A program made the translations under genes and the position numbers. Positions 45,676 to 54,110 of a DNA stretch of 64,000 nt are shown here, in pieces (position 1 is the stretch's first letter; each line of letters starts with the position of its first letter). Location of the stretch: the NCBI RefSeq assembly GCF_026013365.1, contig NZ_JAPDOE010000010.1, forward strand, positions 1 through 64,000, given 5' to 3'. The notes under the pieces are model-generated. The model searched no databases, was not told the DNA's origin, and worked only from the letters and a program-made list of their open reading frames with translations. The DNA is from Paenibacillus sp. LS1 (GTDB lineage: Bacteria; Bacillota; Bacilli; Paenibacillales; Paenibacillaceae).

Positions 45676-46428
45676 ATGGAAAACGTTCAATCGCCTGTTC
45701 TGCAAATCAGTGGGCTAAGCGGAGGTTATAGTGCCAAACGGCCGGTTCTTCACGGCATCGATCTGGAAGTCGGACGTGGTGAGATGGTCGGACTGATCGG
45801 ATTAAACGGTGCTGGCAAAAGCACAACCATGAAACATATCCTCGGCTTGATGACCCCTCAACAGGGCGAAGTGCGAGTAATGGGCAAGAAGCGGGACGAG
45901 GATGCGCAGATTTACCAATCGGCCATGGCATTCGTACCGGAATCACCCGAACTGTATGATGAGATGACGGTGATGGAGCATCTGGAGTTTACGGCAAGAG
46001 CGTACAATGTGTCGGAGGCTGACTTCAAACAACGTACGGAGAAATTGCTGGCATTGTTCCGCATGAATGAAAAAAGTACAAGTCTGTCGACTCACCTGTC
46101 CAAGGGGATGCGGCAAAAGGTCATGATCATGTGTGCTTTTGTGGCCGGACCACCACTGTACATCATTGATGAGCCTTTCCTGGGGCTGGACCCGCTGGGT
46201 ATTCGCTCTTTGCTTGATTTTATGCTTGAAATGAAAGCATCTGGATCATCCATCCTGCTCAGTTCACACATCCTGTCCACGATTGAAAATTACTGTGACC
46301 GTTTTATCGTTCTACACCGTGGACAGGTCATTGCTCAAGGGACGCTGAATGAATTGCGCTCCCAATTCGGGGAATCGGATGCCACGCTGGAGCACATGTT
46401 CTATTCCCTCGTACAAGGCAGGGATTGA
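45676..46428 (+). CDS. ecsA: EcsA-type ABC transporter ATPase
   Basis: ABC ATPase of 250 residues. Walker A is GLNGAGKST, the signature is HLSKGMRQK (a variant of LSGGQ), Walker B is LYIIDEPFLGLDP and the switch His is in SSHIL. The membrane subunit begins 2 nt after the stop. The pair matches EcsAB, which in Bacillus is needed for normal protein secretion, competence and proper RasP membrane-protease function. Confidence 0.9.
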   Translation: MENVQSPVLQISGLSGGYSAKRPVLHGIDLEVGRGEMVGLIGLNGAGKSTTMKHILGLMTPQQGEVRVMGKKRDEDAQIYQSAMAFVPESPELYDEMTVMEHLEFTARAYNVSEADFKQRTEKLLALFRMNEKSTSLSTHLSKGMRQKVMIMCAFVAGPPLYIIDEPFLGLDPLGIRSLLDFMLEMKASGSSILLSSHILSTIENYCDRFIVLHRGQVIAQGTLNELRSQFGESDATLEHMFYSLVQGRD

Positions 46429-46430
46429 GC

Positions 46431-47648
46431 ATGGATCTCAAGCTGCTATGGAAGCAAAGACGCACAGGATTCTGGAACGGAATTCTTCCTTATCTGGGTT
46501 ACGTGATCCAGAGCGGTGTAGCTATGGTCTTTTTATTTCTCGTCATTGCGTTCTCCGCCTGGTATACATCGTTTGTCCAGAACATTCCCGCGGAATTTCC
46601 GATTCGCTGGATTGCATTGTTGCTGCTGGCACCGCTAGTGCTGTTTAGCAGTTATCGTACATATCTCCTTCCGGCAGATATCGTGTTCCTGCGACCACAG
46701 GAATACCGGATGCAGGAATATTTGAAGAACAGCTTTGCCCGGGGCATCATCTATAAAAGTCTGGGCTTGCTGCTTGTGTTTGTTACGCTGTGGCCCCTCT
46801 ATGTCAGAGCAGATCTGGATGCACGGCCATTTGGCTGGTTCATCGTATTCCTGCTACTGTGGAAAGGGTTGTCCAGTTACGGAGCGTGGCAAGAGCTAAG
46901 AATGGTTCAGGTCGGGGCAGCAAGAGGATATCGCCTCTTGCGATGGGCACTGGCAGTGCTGGCGGTTGGCGCATGGCTGTGGCAGCCACCGCAGCGTAGC
47001 GTCTGGTTCCTGCTGCTGCTAGCTGTCGTCTACATCGTCGCCTTGCGTGTACCGATGAAACATCGGGTAGCGTGGGAACGACTTATTCAGGTGGAGCAGG
47101 GGCAGGCTGGCAGGGTTATGCGGACGCTTGGCTGGTTCGTGGATGTACCTTCATCCGGACAGAAAGTAAGTTCGCGTCGCTGGCTTAGCAAACTGGGAAG
47201 CGGTCTTCCCTGGAATGCAGGGAAAGCTTACCGATATCTGATTACCAAAACGTTTATTCGAACCGAAGTGTTCTCAATCGTGTTACGCCTAGTTGTACTG
47301 GGCATGTTACTATCCTGGTGGACAGCAGGCAGCTACTTTGGTGTAGGTGTGTATCTGTTCTTCCTGTTGCTTGCAGGTGTTCAGTTGGGTGCGCTGCGTC
47401 GCAGCCATAGTGAATCGTTCTGGATTATGATCTATCCGATCTCAGGAGAAAGTCGTCGTTCTCAGGTGTTAGGGTTCATATTCCATCTGCACGCATTGGC
47501 TGCATTGCTCATGTGGCTGCCTATGCTAGTTGCCGGAGTGAGCGGACTAAGCATCACCGGAGTGGCGCTCGTATTGGGCATACTGGTCATTGTAATCATG
47601 CGGCGTTCGCAAGGTAACAAGTGGTTGAAGGAAGAAGAGGACGAGTAA
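46431..47648 (+). CDS. ecsB: EcsB-type ABC transporter membrane subunit
   Basis: Membrane protein of 405 residues with about ten hydrophobic segments. The layout matches EcsB, with a polar start (LKLLWKQRRTGFWNG), a charged cytoplasmic middle region (about 205-270) and a C-terminal membrane cluster. It has no soluble domain of known fold. The ATG at 46431 follows GGCAGGG; a TTG two codons earlier overlaps the EcsA stop. The two proteins form one transporter. Confidence 0.88.
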   Translation: MDLKLLWKQRRTGFWNGILPYLGYVIQSGVAMVFLFLVIAFSAWYTSFVQNIPAEFPIRWIALLLLAPLVLFSSYRTYLLPADIVFLRPQEYRMQEYLKNSFARGIIYKSLGLLLVFVTLWPLYVRADLDARPFGWFIVFLLLWKGLSSYGAWQELRMVQVGAARGYRLLRWALAVLAVGAWLWQPPQRSVWFLLLLAVVYIVALRVPMKHRVAWERLIQVEQGQAGRVMRTLGWFVDVPSSGQKVSSRRWLSKLGSGLPWNAGKAYRYLITKTFIRTEVFSIVLRLVVLGMLLSWWTAGSYFGVGVYLFFLLLAGVQLGALRRSHSESFWIMIYPISGESRRSQVLGFIFHLHALAALLMWLPMLVAGVSGLSITGVALVLGILVIVIMRRSQGNKWLKEEEDE

Positions 47649-47716
47649 ACGATTGGACACCTGACCAACTCGGATGATTAGATTGGGTTCATCAGTGAGA
47701 GGTACAAAAGATAACA

Positions 47717-47758
47717 AAAGAAGGGTATGCCGGGCTGTATCCCGGTATACCCTTCTTT
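47717..47758. terminator. Terminator after ecsB
   Basis: AAAGAAGGGTAT-CCGGG pairs with CCCGG-ATACCCTTCTTT with one mismatch around a 6-nt loop; T-rich on both sides. Confidence 0.9.
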
Positions 47759-47820
47759 GTGCTGTAATGGAATCATACAGTCAGATCACTTGGTTCTCGA
47801 GCAAGTGTGTGTATTTCGTA

Positions 47821-47949
47821 CTAACAGAGGAACGATTTAGTGATAATCACGAGCAAGATGAACAGAACGAGAATGGCACCTGTGTTTGTAAATCCTCCGC
47901 CGTAACCGCCGCATCCATAACCGCCTCTTGTATCTTCAACTCCAGACAT
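47821..47949 (-). CDS. YjcZ-type tiny membrane protein
   Basis: A 42-residue protein: a Gly/Tyr-rich start (YGCGGYGGGF) then a single hydrophobic helix (ILVLFILLVIIT). This matches the tiny membrane proteins of bacilli named YjcZ/sporulation protein, whose function is unknown. The second ATG was chosen because AAAGGGGA lies 7 nt before it; the first is too close to that site. Confidence 0.85.
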   Translation of the reverse strand: MSGVEDTRGGYGCGGYGGGFTNTGAILVLFILLVIITKSFLC

Positions 47950-48081
47950 GGTCATTCCCCTTTCAAGTGGTTGTTTGGCACGCCCTTGCGTACATCGTAT
48001 ATTATGTGCCTTGGGGGTAGGCTGATTGGGCCGATGCCCGGTAAAGCCAGAAATTGAAGCTTTTGGGCAGATGAAACACAA

Positions 48082-48137
48082 AAGAACCCTTTGTATATCC
48101 GGAGACATGAAACGTCGCCGTTATACAAAGGGTTCTT
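48082..48137 (-). terminator. Terminator of the aminotransferase gene
   Basis: A 16-bp perfect inverted repeat (AAGAACCCTTTGTATA and its complement) with a 24-nt loop, followed on the minus strand by a T-rich stretch. Confidence 0.82.
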
Positions 48138-48213
48138 ATATCATCCAGGGTACAGACATGATCCTGTGTCCCCTGATCTATTGAGGTTTTGTAAATTCGT
48201 TACAGTGTGTTAT

Positions 48214-49512
48214 CTAGGTCGCCTGCAGATCCTGAACTCCACGATAGATGGTTTCATACAGATCTTCCAATCCAGATTCTTCAATACAGGAGAAGGCGAT
48301 TCGCAGATCCGATTCACCCAGCGCGATGGTACCGACGCCGTATTGGTGCAGCAAATGGCTTCGAAGTTCTTCAGCACCAACTTTTTTCAGCTTCAGGCAC
48401 ATGAAGTAACCAGAGTTGAAGGGATAATAATCCCATGCATCTTCATACTTGCCACTATCGAGAATGGCCTTCACCTTGTTGGCACGGCCTTTCATAATCT
48501 CGAACTTCTCCTGTTTCTGTGCTTCAAACTCCGGTGCTTTGAGCGCATCCAATACAAAAGTCTGGGAAGGATGCGGGCCACTGGAGATGGTTGCCCGGAT
48601 AATACCGAGTGTCTTCTGTTCCAATGCGTGCAGAACGGCTGCATCTTCATGGGCATACGTAATGAATCCAACGCGGAAGCCCCATACGAATTCTTCCTTG
48701 GTTGCACCATCCACTTTTACCGTCAATACACGTGGGTGAATGTTGGCAAGTTTGCCAAACAAGGACTCATGAATGGAATCTTCGAAGAACAGTCCGAAGT
48801 AGGCATCATCTGTTACAGCAACCACGTTAACGCCAGCTTCAGCTGCCTGAAGAATCGTGTTCACAATCGCATCTGCTTCTTCGGCCCCAGGCGTATAACC
48901 AGTAGGATTGTTCGGGAAGTTGAGCAGTACGATCGCTTTACCTTTGTCCTTCTGATCAAGCAGGGCTTGAAGCAAGCCTTCGCTGTTGAAGTTCAATTGA
49001 TCATCGAACAGGGGATAATGAACCAACTGGCCATGACGACGAATTCCGAAGGTCAGCTCATAATTTTCCCAGTTTTTATCCGGATATATGACAGCGTCCC
49101 CTTCATCGGCGAACAGGTCGGCTACGATACTAAGTCCATGGGTTAATGCATTGGTTACAATCGGGTTACCGAACGTTTTACCTTCAAGCGAAGGTGTTTC
49201 CTTCAGCATCTTGTCTCTCCAGACGGTCCGCAATTCAGGCTTACCTGCAGGCGGAGCGTAAGGGTACAGATCTTTCGGCTGGAATGCAGAGAGCTTCTCC
49301 TGAATAACCGGAAGATGCATCGGCACACCGCCCTCCAGAGCGATACCAATCGTTGCATTATAGGTTTTGGCCAAACTTGCTGCTTCAGCAGATTGACTCA
49401 AGATACCTTCTTTAGGAAAATAAATTTCTTTGCCGAGCTGTGACAGCATGGAGTAGACGTGACTGCTGCCTGCCTGAATACTTTCGTTCAACTGTTCAGC
49501 CAGTGGATTCAT
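48214..49512 (-). CDS. PLP-dependent class I/II aminotransferase
   Basis: Aminotransferase of 432 residues. PLP-binding features are NFPNNPTGYTPG, TDDAYFGLFF and the Schiff-base region VDGATKEEFVWGFRVGF. The C-terminal domain ends with an Arg motif (DLRIAFSCIEE) that binds the substrate carboxylate. By layout it belongs near the aromatic-amino-acid/aspartate group, but the amino-group donor cannot be fixed. The ATG at 49512 has GGAAGG 9 nt upstream; the earlier ATG touches that site. Confidence 0.88.
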   Translation of the reverse strand: MNPLAEQLNESIQAGSSHVYSMLSQLGKEIYFPKEGILSQSAEAASLAKTYNATIGIALEGGVPMHLPVIQEKLSAFQPKDLYPYAPPAGKPELRTVWRDKMLKETPSLEGKTFGNPIVTNALTHGLSIVADLFADEGDAVIYPDKNWENYELTFGIRRHGQLVHYPLFDDQLNFNSEGLLQALLDQKDKGKAIVLLNFPNNPTGYTPGAEEADAIVNTILQAAEAGVNVVAVTDDAYFGLFFEDSIHESLFGKLANIHPRVLTVKVDGATKEEFVWGFRVGFITYAHEDAAVLHALEQKTLGIIRATISSGPHPSQTFVLDALKAPEFEAQKQEKFEIMKGRANKVKAILDSGKYEDAWDYYPFNSGYFMCLKLKKVGAEELRSHLLHQYGVGTIALGESDLRIAFSCIEESGLEDLYETIYRGVQDLQAT

Positions 49513-49690
49513 TCTTTTCATCCTTCCAAGTCTTTGGGATTCAACTGCCTAACATTATAACACCTTGACATCCCCCCGTCACGGAAATTACGCAACATGA
49601 CAGTTATATCGCTTTACCGCGTTGTTGCAGAGGGTTTTAAGGTGGGAATTAGCTGAATTTATCCTTGGATGAATCTACCGAAATGGATAC

Positions 49691-50308
49691 TTATTGCTGA
49701 TGAAATGGACAATATTTCCGCATCATCTCAGCGGTTTCGGCATCTCGTCCCTCATTGCGCTGTTCCAGTTGACCACTGATATGATCGAATCGTTCACTGG
49801 AGAGATTTTGTCCGAATTTAAACTTGGCACTGATTCGTTCTGGCACGATTCTTACAACGGCTACAGCTTTGAGGTTGCCTGTGTAACGCGAGTCATTAGC
49901 GTCAATGGGCACATACCCACCTTGCGGCTGGAGTTTCTCCATGAATCGTTGCAGCACTTTACCCTTGATGTCCAGATCCTTAACCGGTTCTGCCTGACCG
50001 AAGGCCATGACACTTTTGAAGAAAGAAGTCGCCGGACAAGCAAGCTCGGGATCACTGAAAAAGGATGGAATTAGGGAGAACTCTTCAGCCACCGTGAAAC
50101 TGACCGACGAATCCTGCTTGATCTGTTTCATTTTCTCGCCGGCCAGACTGCCGTGGAAATAAAAGTGACCGTCCATATAAACGAAATTCAGCGGTGTAAC
50201 CCGTGGTTGTCCATCCGGACTGACCGTTCCCAGAAACCCGAAGGAGCACTGATCCAGAAATGCGGTAATCTCCTGTTCTTCATCTACTGTGAATTCTTTC
50301 CGTCTCAT
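49691..50308 (-). CDS. Pyridoxamine-phosphate-oxidase-like flavoprotein
   Basis: Protein of 205 residues with the split-barrel FMN-binding fold: CSFGFLGTVSPDGQPRVTPL at the start, then FYFHGSLAGEKMKQI. Such proteins (PNPOx-like) bind FMN or haem and carry out small redox reactions. GGGGGA precedes the ATG at 6-7 nt. It is divergent from a MocR regulator, a common arrangement in which the regulator controls the oxidase-like gene and links it to vitamin B6. Confidence 0.82.
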   Translation of the reverse strand: MRRKEFTVDEEQEITAFLDQCSFGFLGTVSPDGQPRVTPLNFVYMDGHFYFHGSLAGEKMKQIKQDSSVSFTVAEEFSLIPSFFSDPELACPATSFFKSVMAFGQAEPVKDLDIKGKVLQRFMEKLQPQGGYVPIDANDSRYTGNLKAVAVVRIVPERISAKFKFGQNLSSERFDHISGQLEQRNEGRDAETAEMMRKYCPFHQQ

Positions 50309-50464
50309 GTGTATTCCCCCATCAATGAAATGTATAATAGAACGCCATATCTTATGGATAACCATAGTTCATACATTGACAATGAAATAGATCCAATTTA
50401 CATTCACTTTAGTAGGCCAATTGGTCAGGGAACACGAATGAAAACGGATGAAGAGAGGTGCACG

Positions 50465-51922
50465 ATGGAATTGTGGCTACCGATGGATACCTATGAGCTT
50501 CAGCATCGATACAAGTATGAGGCATTGTACCATGCGTTACGTGATGCCATTCATGCAGGCACACTGGAGGGAGGCACGAGGCTTCCTTCGACGCGCGAAC
50601 TGGCAAGACAATATGAGATGTCACGTGGTTCGGTAGCTCAGGTATACGACATGCTGCTTGCGGATGGTTATGTCTATGCACATCGGGGAAGAGGTACGTT
50701 TGTCACGGAAACATTATCCACACAGGAAAATGGGAAACAGGAAGCCGTTCTCAAGCTGTCTGCCTGGGGTGAACGAGTACAGTTGTTGAATACGCAACAT
50801 GATGTCCCGCGGGCCCAGATGCCTTCACCGAAGCCGTCCGTTATTAATTTCCAAATGCAGCGTATGCCTGCGGAACATTTCCCGCTGGCGGAGTGGAAGA
50901 GTGCACTCGCTGCTGTTCATCGCAGTGGTTGGAGAGAACCTAGCGGTGCAGCCGGGGATCCGGAGCTGCGTGAGGCCATCGCCTCCCATCTCAGATGGAC
51001 ACGTGGCATCCAGGCTGATGCATCACAGATTGTATTGTTCAGCGGTTCAATGCAAGGCATCACCCTGTTGTCCCAGCTGCTGATCGCAGAGGGAGCAGCG
51101 GTTGTATTGGAGAACCCGGGATATCCGGGCATTGCCCATGCGGTTAAGTCCTGTGGTGGGAACATCATCCCGGCAGATGTGGATACCGCGGGTATTATTC
51201 CTCAGCTTTGGGAGGCACAGACGTTATTTGTCACCCCTACCCGGCAGTTTCCAACAGGAGCCGTGCTGGGGTTGGACAGAAGACGTGCTTTGCTTGCGTG
51301 GGCCTCGAAGCGGAATGCGGTCATTATTGAAGATGATTACGACAGCGAATTCCGGTGGGGCGGAAGACCGATTGAACCCCTCAAAGTGCTTGATCGTGAA
51401 CAACGTGTCATCTATGTTGGTTCATTCTCGCAAACGATGGTTGCTTCGTTCCGATTGGGCTACGCCGTCCTGCCACCTGGCCTGGTAGAACCTCTCCTTG
51501 CCGCCAAGGCGCTGTATGAACCGGTACCTCCGGCACTGCTGGAGCAGCGCGCACTGGCGAAGTTTATGACCAGAGGAGGTTACCTGAGGCACTTACGGAG
51601 GTTAACCCGTTTATACGGGGAACGGCATGATTTCTTTGTGCGAGAGATGCCGCTACAGTTGCCGGAGGCATTCACCATGCAGCTTGGTGATGCAGGACTG
51701 CATATCTACGCTACCTGGAATGGCGATGTGGACAGTTATCAGCAGTTTAAAAAGCTCGCTCAGGCGGATGGTATACTGTTCCGTGATGCAGAGCGATATC
51801 GGCTGACTTCAGGTCATCCGGCGGCCTGTTTTGCTTTTGCGCATCTGGAGAAAGAAGAGATAACAGAGGGAATCCGGCGAATGCGGCTAGCCTGGGAGAA
51901 GTGCACATTTTCGTTTCGGTGA
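50465..51922 (+). CDS. MocR-type regulator lacking the PLP lysine
   Basis: GntR-type winged helix (about 12-80; RLPSTRELARQYEMSRGSVA) joined to a class I aminotransferase-like domain, 485 residues. The PLP-fold marker IIEDDYDSEFRW is intact. At the Schiff-base position the family has G-T/S-F-S-K-T; here it reads VGSFSQTMVASFRLGY, so Q323 replaces the lysine. It may bind PLP without a covalent bond, bind another ligand, or be ligand-blind. GAGAGGTG precedes the ATG; longer in-frame starts overlap the divergent promoter region. It is transcribed away from the PNPOx-like gene and probably controls it. Confidence 0.88.
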   Translation: MELWLPMDTYELQHRYKYEALYHALRDAIHAGTLEGGTRLPSTRELARQYEMSRGSVAQVYDMLLADGYVYAHRGRGTFVTETLSTQENGKQEAVLKLSAWGERVQLLNTQHDVPRAQMPSPKPSVINFQMQRMPAEHFPLAEWKSALAAVHRSGWREPSGAAGDPELREAIASHLRWTRGIQADASQIVLFSGSMQGITLLSQLLIAEGAAVVLENPGYPGIAHAVKSCGGNIIPADVDTAGIIPQLWEAQTLFVTPTRQFPTGAVLGLDRRRALLAWASKRNAVIIEDDYDSEFRWGGRPIEPLKVLDREQRVIYVGSFSQTMVASFRLGYAVLPPGLVEPLLAAKALYEPVPPALLEQRALAKFMTRGGYLRHLRRLTRLYGERHDFFVREMPLQLPEAFTMQLGDAGLHIYATWNGDVDSYQQFKKLAQADGILFRDAERYRLTSGHPAACFAFAHLEKEEITEGIRRMRLAWEKCTFSFR

Positions 51923-52100
51923 ATTCCGCTGTATAATGGGATAAGACATTTCGCTCCTGTAGGAGCAGAGATCATATATGAGCAAGTTGTATTTAATCAT
52001 GCAACATACTGAAATACATATGGCCTTGATTGAAGAAGTGAGATTCAAATCAGAATGATGCCATATGCAGAGAGATTAACTATCAAGGGGGAGTGGCGAC

Positions 52101-52886
52101 ATGCTGCAGGCATCGCCGTCATCATTTGTTATTTTGCCCGCTGTCGCCAAAATTGTCTGTGAACCGGGCTGGAAGTGGCAGAAACGGGAAAAACCGATGC
52201 AAAACTATGATTTATTTTATGTATGGAGTGGTGAAGGAACGCTTGTACTGAATGACCAGTCGTATGAAGTTGGCAAGGGTAGTTGTTTTCTGTTCAGGCC
52301 AGGCGATCATCCTACTGCAACGCATAATAAGCAAAAACCATTGGTTCTGACGTATATTCATTTTGATGTGGACGTGCCTGTTGCTGATGTTCCGCAGTCT
52401 TATCGTGAAGTACAAGAGACCGTGGAATTTGAGCATTTGCTGGCACGTTATGTAAGACTGTTCTTATCGGATGTGTACGGGCGTGATGAAGAGAGTCGAT
52501 TGATTCTAAAGCAGCTGATGATTCATTTGCTGCGCGCCGATACGGAAGAACCTGTGGAGAAAAAGGTAAGCAATCAGTTGTCCGATGTGATCCAGGAGGT
52601 CGCCAATTATGTGCGTCAGCATCCAGGGATTACGCATCGGGTGGAAGATCTGGCTGCACGGGCTGGCTTATCACCCCGATACTTCTCGATCAAGTTCAAG
52701 GAACTGGTTGGATCATCGGTACAATCTTATATTATCCGTATGCGTATTGAGCGGGCAGAACATCTGCTGGTACATACCGGCATGAATGTGACCGAGGTGG
52801 CGGATGCCTTGGGGTACCGGGATATTTTCTTCTTCAGTCGTCAGTTCAAGCAGTATACAGGCAAGAGTCCGTCCGAAATTCGTTAG
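52101..52886 (+). CDS. AraC-family regulator with N-terminal cupin
   Basis: Regulator of 261 residues. The N-terminal half is a cupin sensor (YVWSGEGTLVLNDQSYEV, LFRPGDHP). The C-terminal 100 residues carry the double helix-turn-helix: VEDLAARAGLSPRYFSIKFK and VTEVADALGYRDIFFFSRQF, ending YTGKSPSEIR. AAGGGGGAG lies before the ATG. Sugar-responsive AraC proteins of this size are common in paenibacilli; no clear target lies beside it. Confidence 0.9.
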   Translation: MLQASPSSFVILPAVAKIVCEPGWKWQKREKPMQNYDLFYVWSGEGTLVLNDQSYEVGKGSCFLFRPGDHPTATHNKQKPLVLTYIHFDVDVPVADVPQSYREVQETVEFEHLLARYVRLFLSDVYGRDEESRLILKQLMIHLLRADTEEPVEKKVSNQLSDVIQEVANYVRQHPGITHRVEDLAARAGLSPRYFSIKFKELVGSSVQSYIIRMRIERAEHLLVHTGMNVTEVADALGYRDIFFFSRQFKQYTGKSPSEIR

Positions 52887-52977
52887 AATTCTGGTTGGAA
52901 GAACATGACAACGTTTCAAGTCTGGAAACCAAGGGTAATTATCTAGCATTCCAGATGACCAAAAGGGGGAACTTGTG

Positions 52978-53094
52978 ATGAACGGAAAACGTCGGGTCCG
53001 CAACCGGGGATGCTCTACGAAGGGATGCAATATTTTCCGGAACCGTCTGCGCCGCTTCAAACCGGCAGAGGACTTGCAAGATGTGTGGTTTTGA
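52978..53094 (+). CDS. 38-residue basic peptide with two cysteines
   Basis: Short open frame encoding MNGKRRVRNRGCSTKGCN and then an Arg-rich amphipathic stretch (FRNRLRRFK) before an acidic C-terminus. AAAAGGGGGAA lies 8 nt before the ATG, as good a site as any in the window, and a strong terminator follows about 75 bp later. I know no family for it. The charge and Cys-x4-Cys spacing are compatible with a nucleic-acid-binding or metal-binding miniprotein, but this is only a guess. Confidence 0.5.
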   Translation: MNGKRRVRNRGCSTKGCNIFRNRLRRFKPAEDLQDVWF

Positions 53095-53168
53095 GGAGAA
53101 CTCAGTAGACCAATAACGACGGAGCGAAGCTTCGTACTGCATGTATACATGGATGAATATGAATGCAT

Positions 53169-53216
53169 AAAGAGGATGGTGCAATACCTGGTTACAGGTG
53201 CTGCGCCATCCTCTTT
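53169..53216. terminator. Bidirectional terminator before psd
   Basis: AAAGAGGATGGTGCA pairs with TGCGCCATCCTCTTT (one mismatch), with an inner ACCTG/CAGGT stem. It serves the small peptide gene and the leftward psd gene. Confidence 0.88.
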
Positions 53217-53233
53217 ATTTGCGTATGAACTCA

Positions 53234-54025
53234 TTAGTTCTTCGGTTTCAAACGGCCAAGCAATGCGCCCATTTTGACCGAATCGCCTGGCTGTAAGCCC
53301 GGGTTCGGTTCGAATGTGCCACTCTGCGTCAGCAGAACAACAGTGGAACCGAATTCAAAATAGGCCAGATCATCGCCTTGTGCCCAGGTACTTGTGTCCG
53401 TGTCCGCATATTGTATGCTACTCACGTTCATCGCACCTACTTTGACAACCGCCACTTCACCGTAATCGTGTGCGATATACGTGATGAGCCGTTCGTTTCG
53501 ACTAAGCACGGATCTCATGTGTGTCAGGCCAAAGTCATTCACGGGATAAACTTTGCCTTTGATGTGCTCGCTCTCTATTTTGCGGCCGCTGACAGGTGCA
53601 TGAATGCGGTGATAGTCGCGAGGGCTGAGATAGAGGACGAACCCGTAGCCGTGCTTGTACTTCTCCAGATGGGGAGAATGGTTTAATAATTCAGCAAGTG
53701 TATAATTTTGTCCCTTAACATTCAGGAGTGTCCCTGCAGATATCGGACCGGCTGCCGTAATCTTGGCATCGACCGGGCTGATCAGTGCATGCTCTGAAAG
53801 TTCCAACGGGCGCATGCCCGGTTTTAATTTGCGGGTAAAGAAATCGTTCAGTGAACGGTATTCCTTCCAATCTTTCTCGGCCTCCTGAACAGGGATGTCG
53901 TAGGTCCGGACAAAATAAGGGATAAATGCCTTACTTCCCCGGCTTTTGGAGAAGGCTCCCACAGTCCGGGAGATCCATTTGCGCGAAGAAAGCTCGGTCA
54001 TTAATCGCAACAGCGTTTTTGCCAT
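53234..54025 (-). CDS. psd: Phosphatidylserine decarboxylase
   Basis: Membrane-associated enzyme that makes phosphatidylethanolamine, 263 residues, the same length as Bacillus Psd. The self-cleavage site is EFGSTVVLL, in which the Ser becomes the pyruvoyl group. Conserved segments SLNDFFTRKLKPGMRP, SPVDAKI and SPRDYHRIHAPVSG are present. The ATG follows GGGGGA; upstream in-frame codons have no site and overlap the next gene's end region. Confidence 0.95.
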   Translation of the reverse strand: MAKTLLRLMTELSSRKWISRTVGAFSKSRGSKAFIPYFVRTYDIPVQEAEKDWKEYRSLNDFFTRKLKPGMRPLELSEHALISPVDAKITAAGPISAGTLLNVKGQNYTLAELLNHSPHLEKYKHGYGFVLYLSPRDYHRIHAPVSGRKIESEHIKGKVYPVNDFGLTHMRSVLSRNERLITYIAHDYGEVAVVKVGAMNVSSIQYADTDTSTWAQGDDLAYFEFGSTVVLLTQSGTFEPNPGLQPGDSVKMGALLGRLKPKN

Positions 54026-54058
54026 GAATATCCCCCTTAGGGTTAATGCGAACTTCAA

Positions 54059-54075
54059 GGCCGGCAAGACCGGCC
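54059..54075 (-). terminator. GC-rich hairpin between the YheC-like gene and psd
   Basis: GGCCGG/CCGGCC with a 5-nt loop, no T-run. It is a weak terminator candidate for the leftward gene upstream of psd. Confidence 0.35.
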
Positions 54076-54110
54076 GTTCTGCATAATATTGACACAGAAT
54101 GCACACGAAA

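Noticed and set aside
48091..49146. A 351-codon frame opposite the aminotransferase gene
   Set aside because: The opposite strand carries a complete PLP enzyme with conserved motifs; this frame is a codon-bias shadow.
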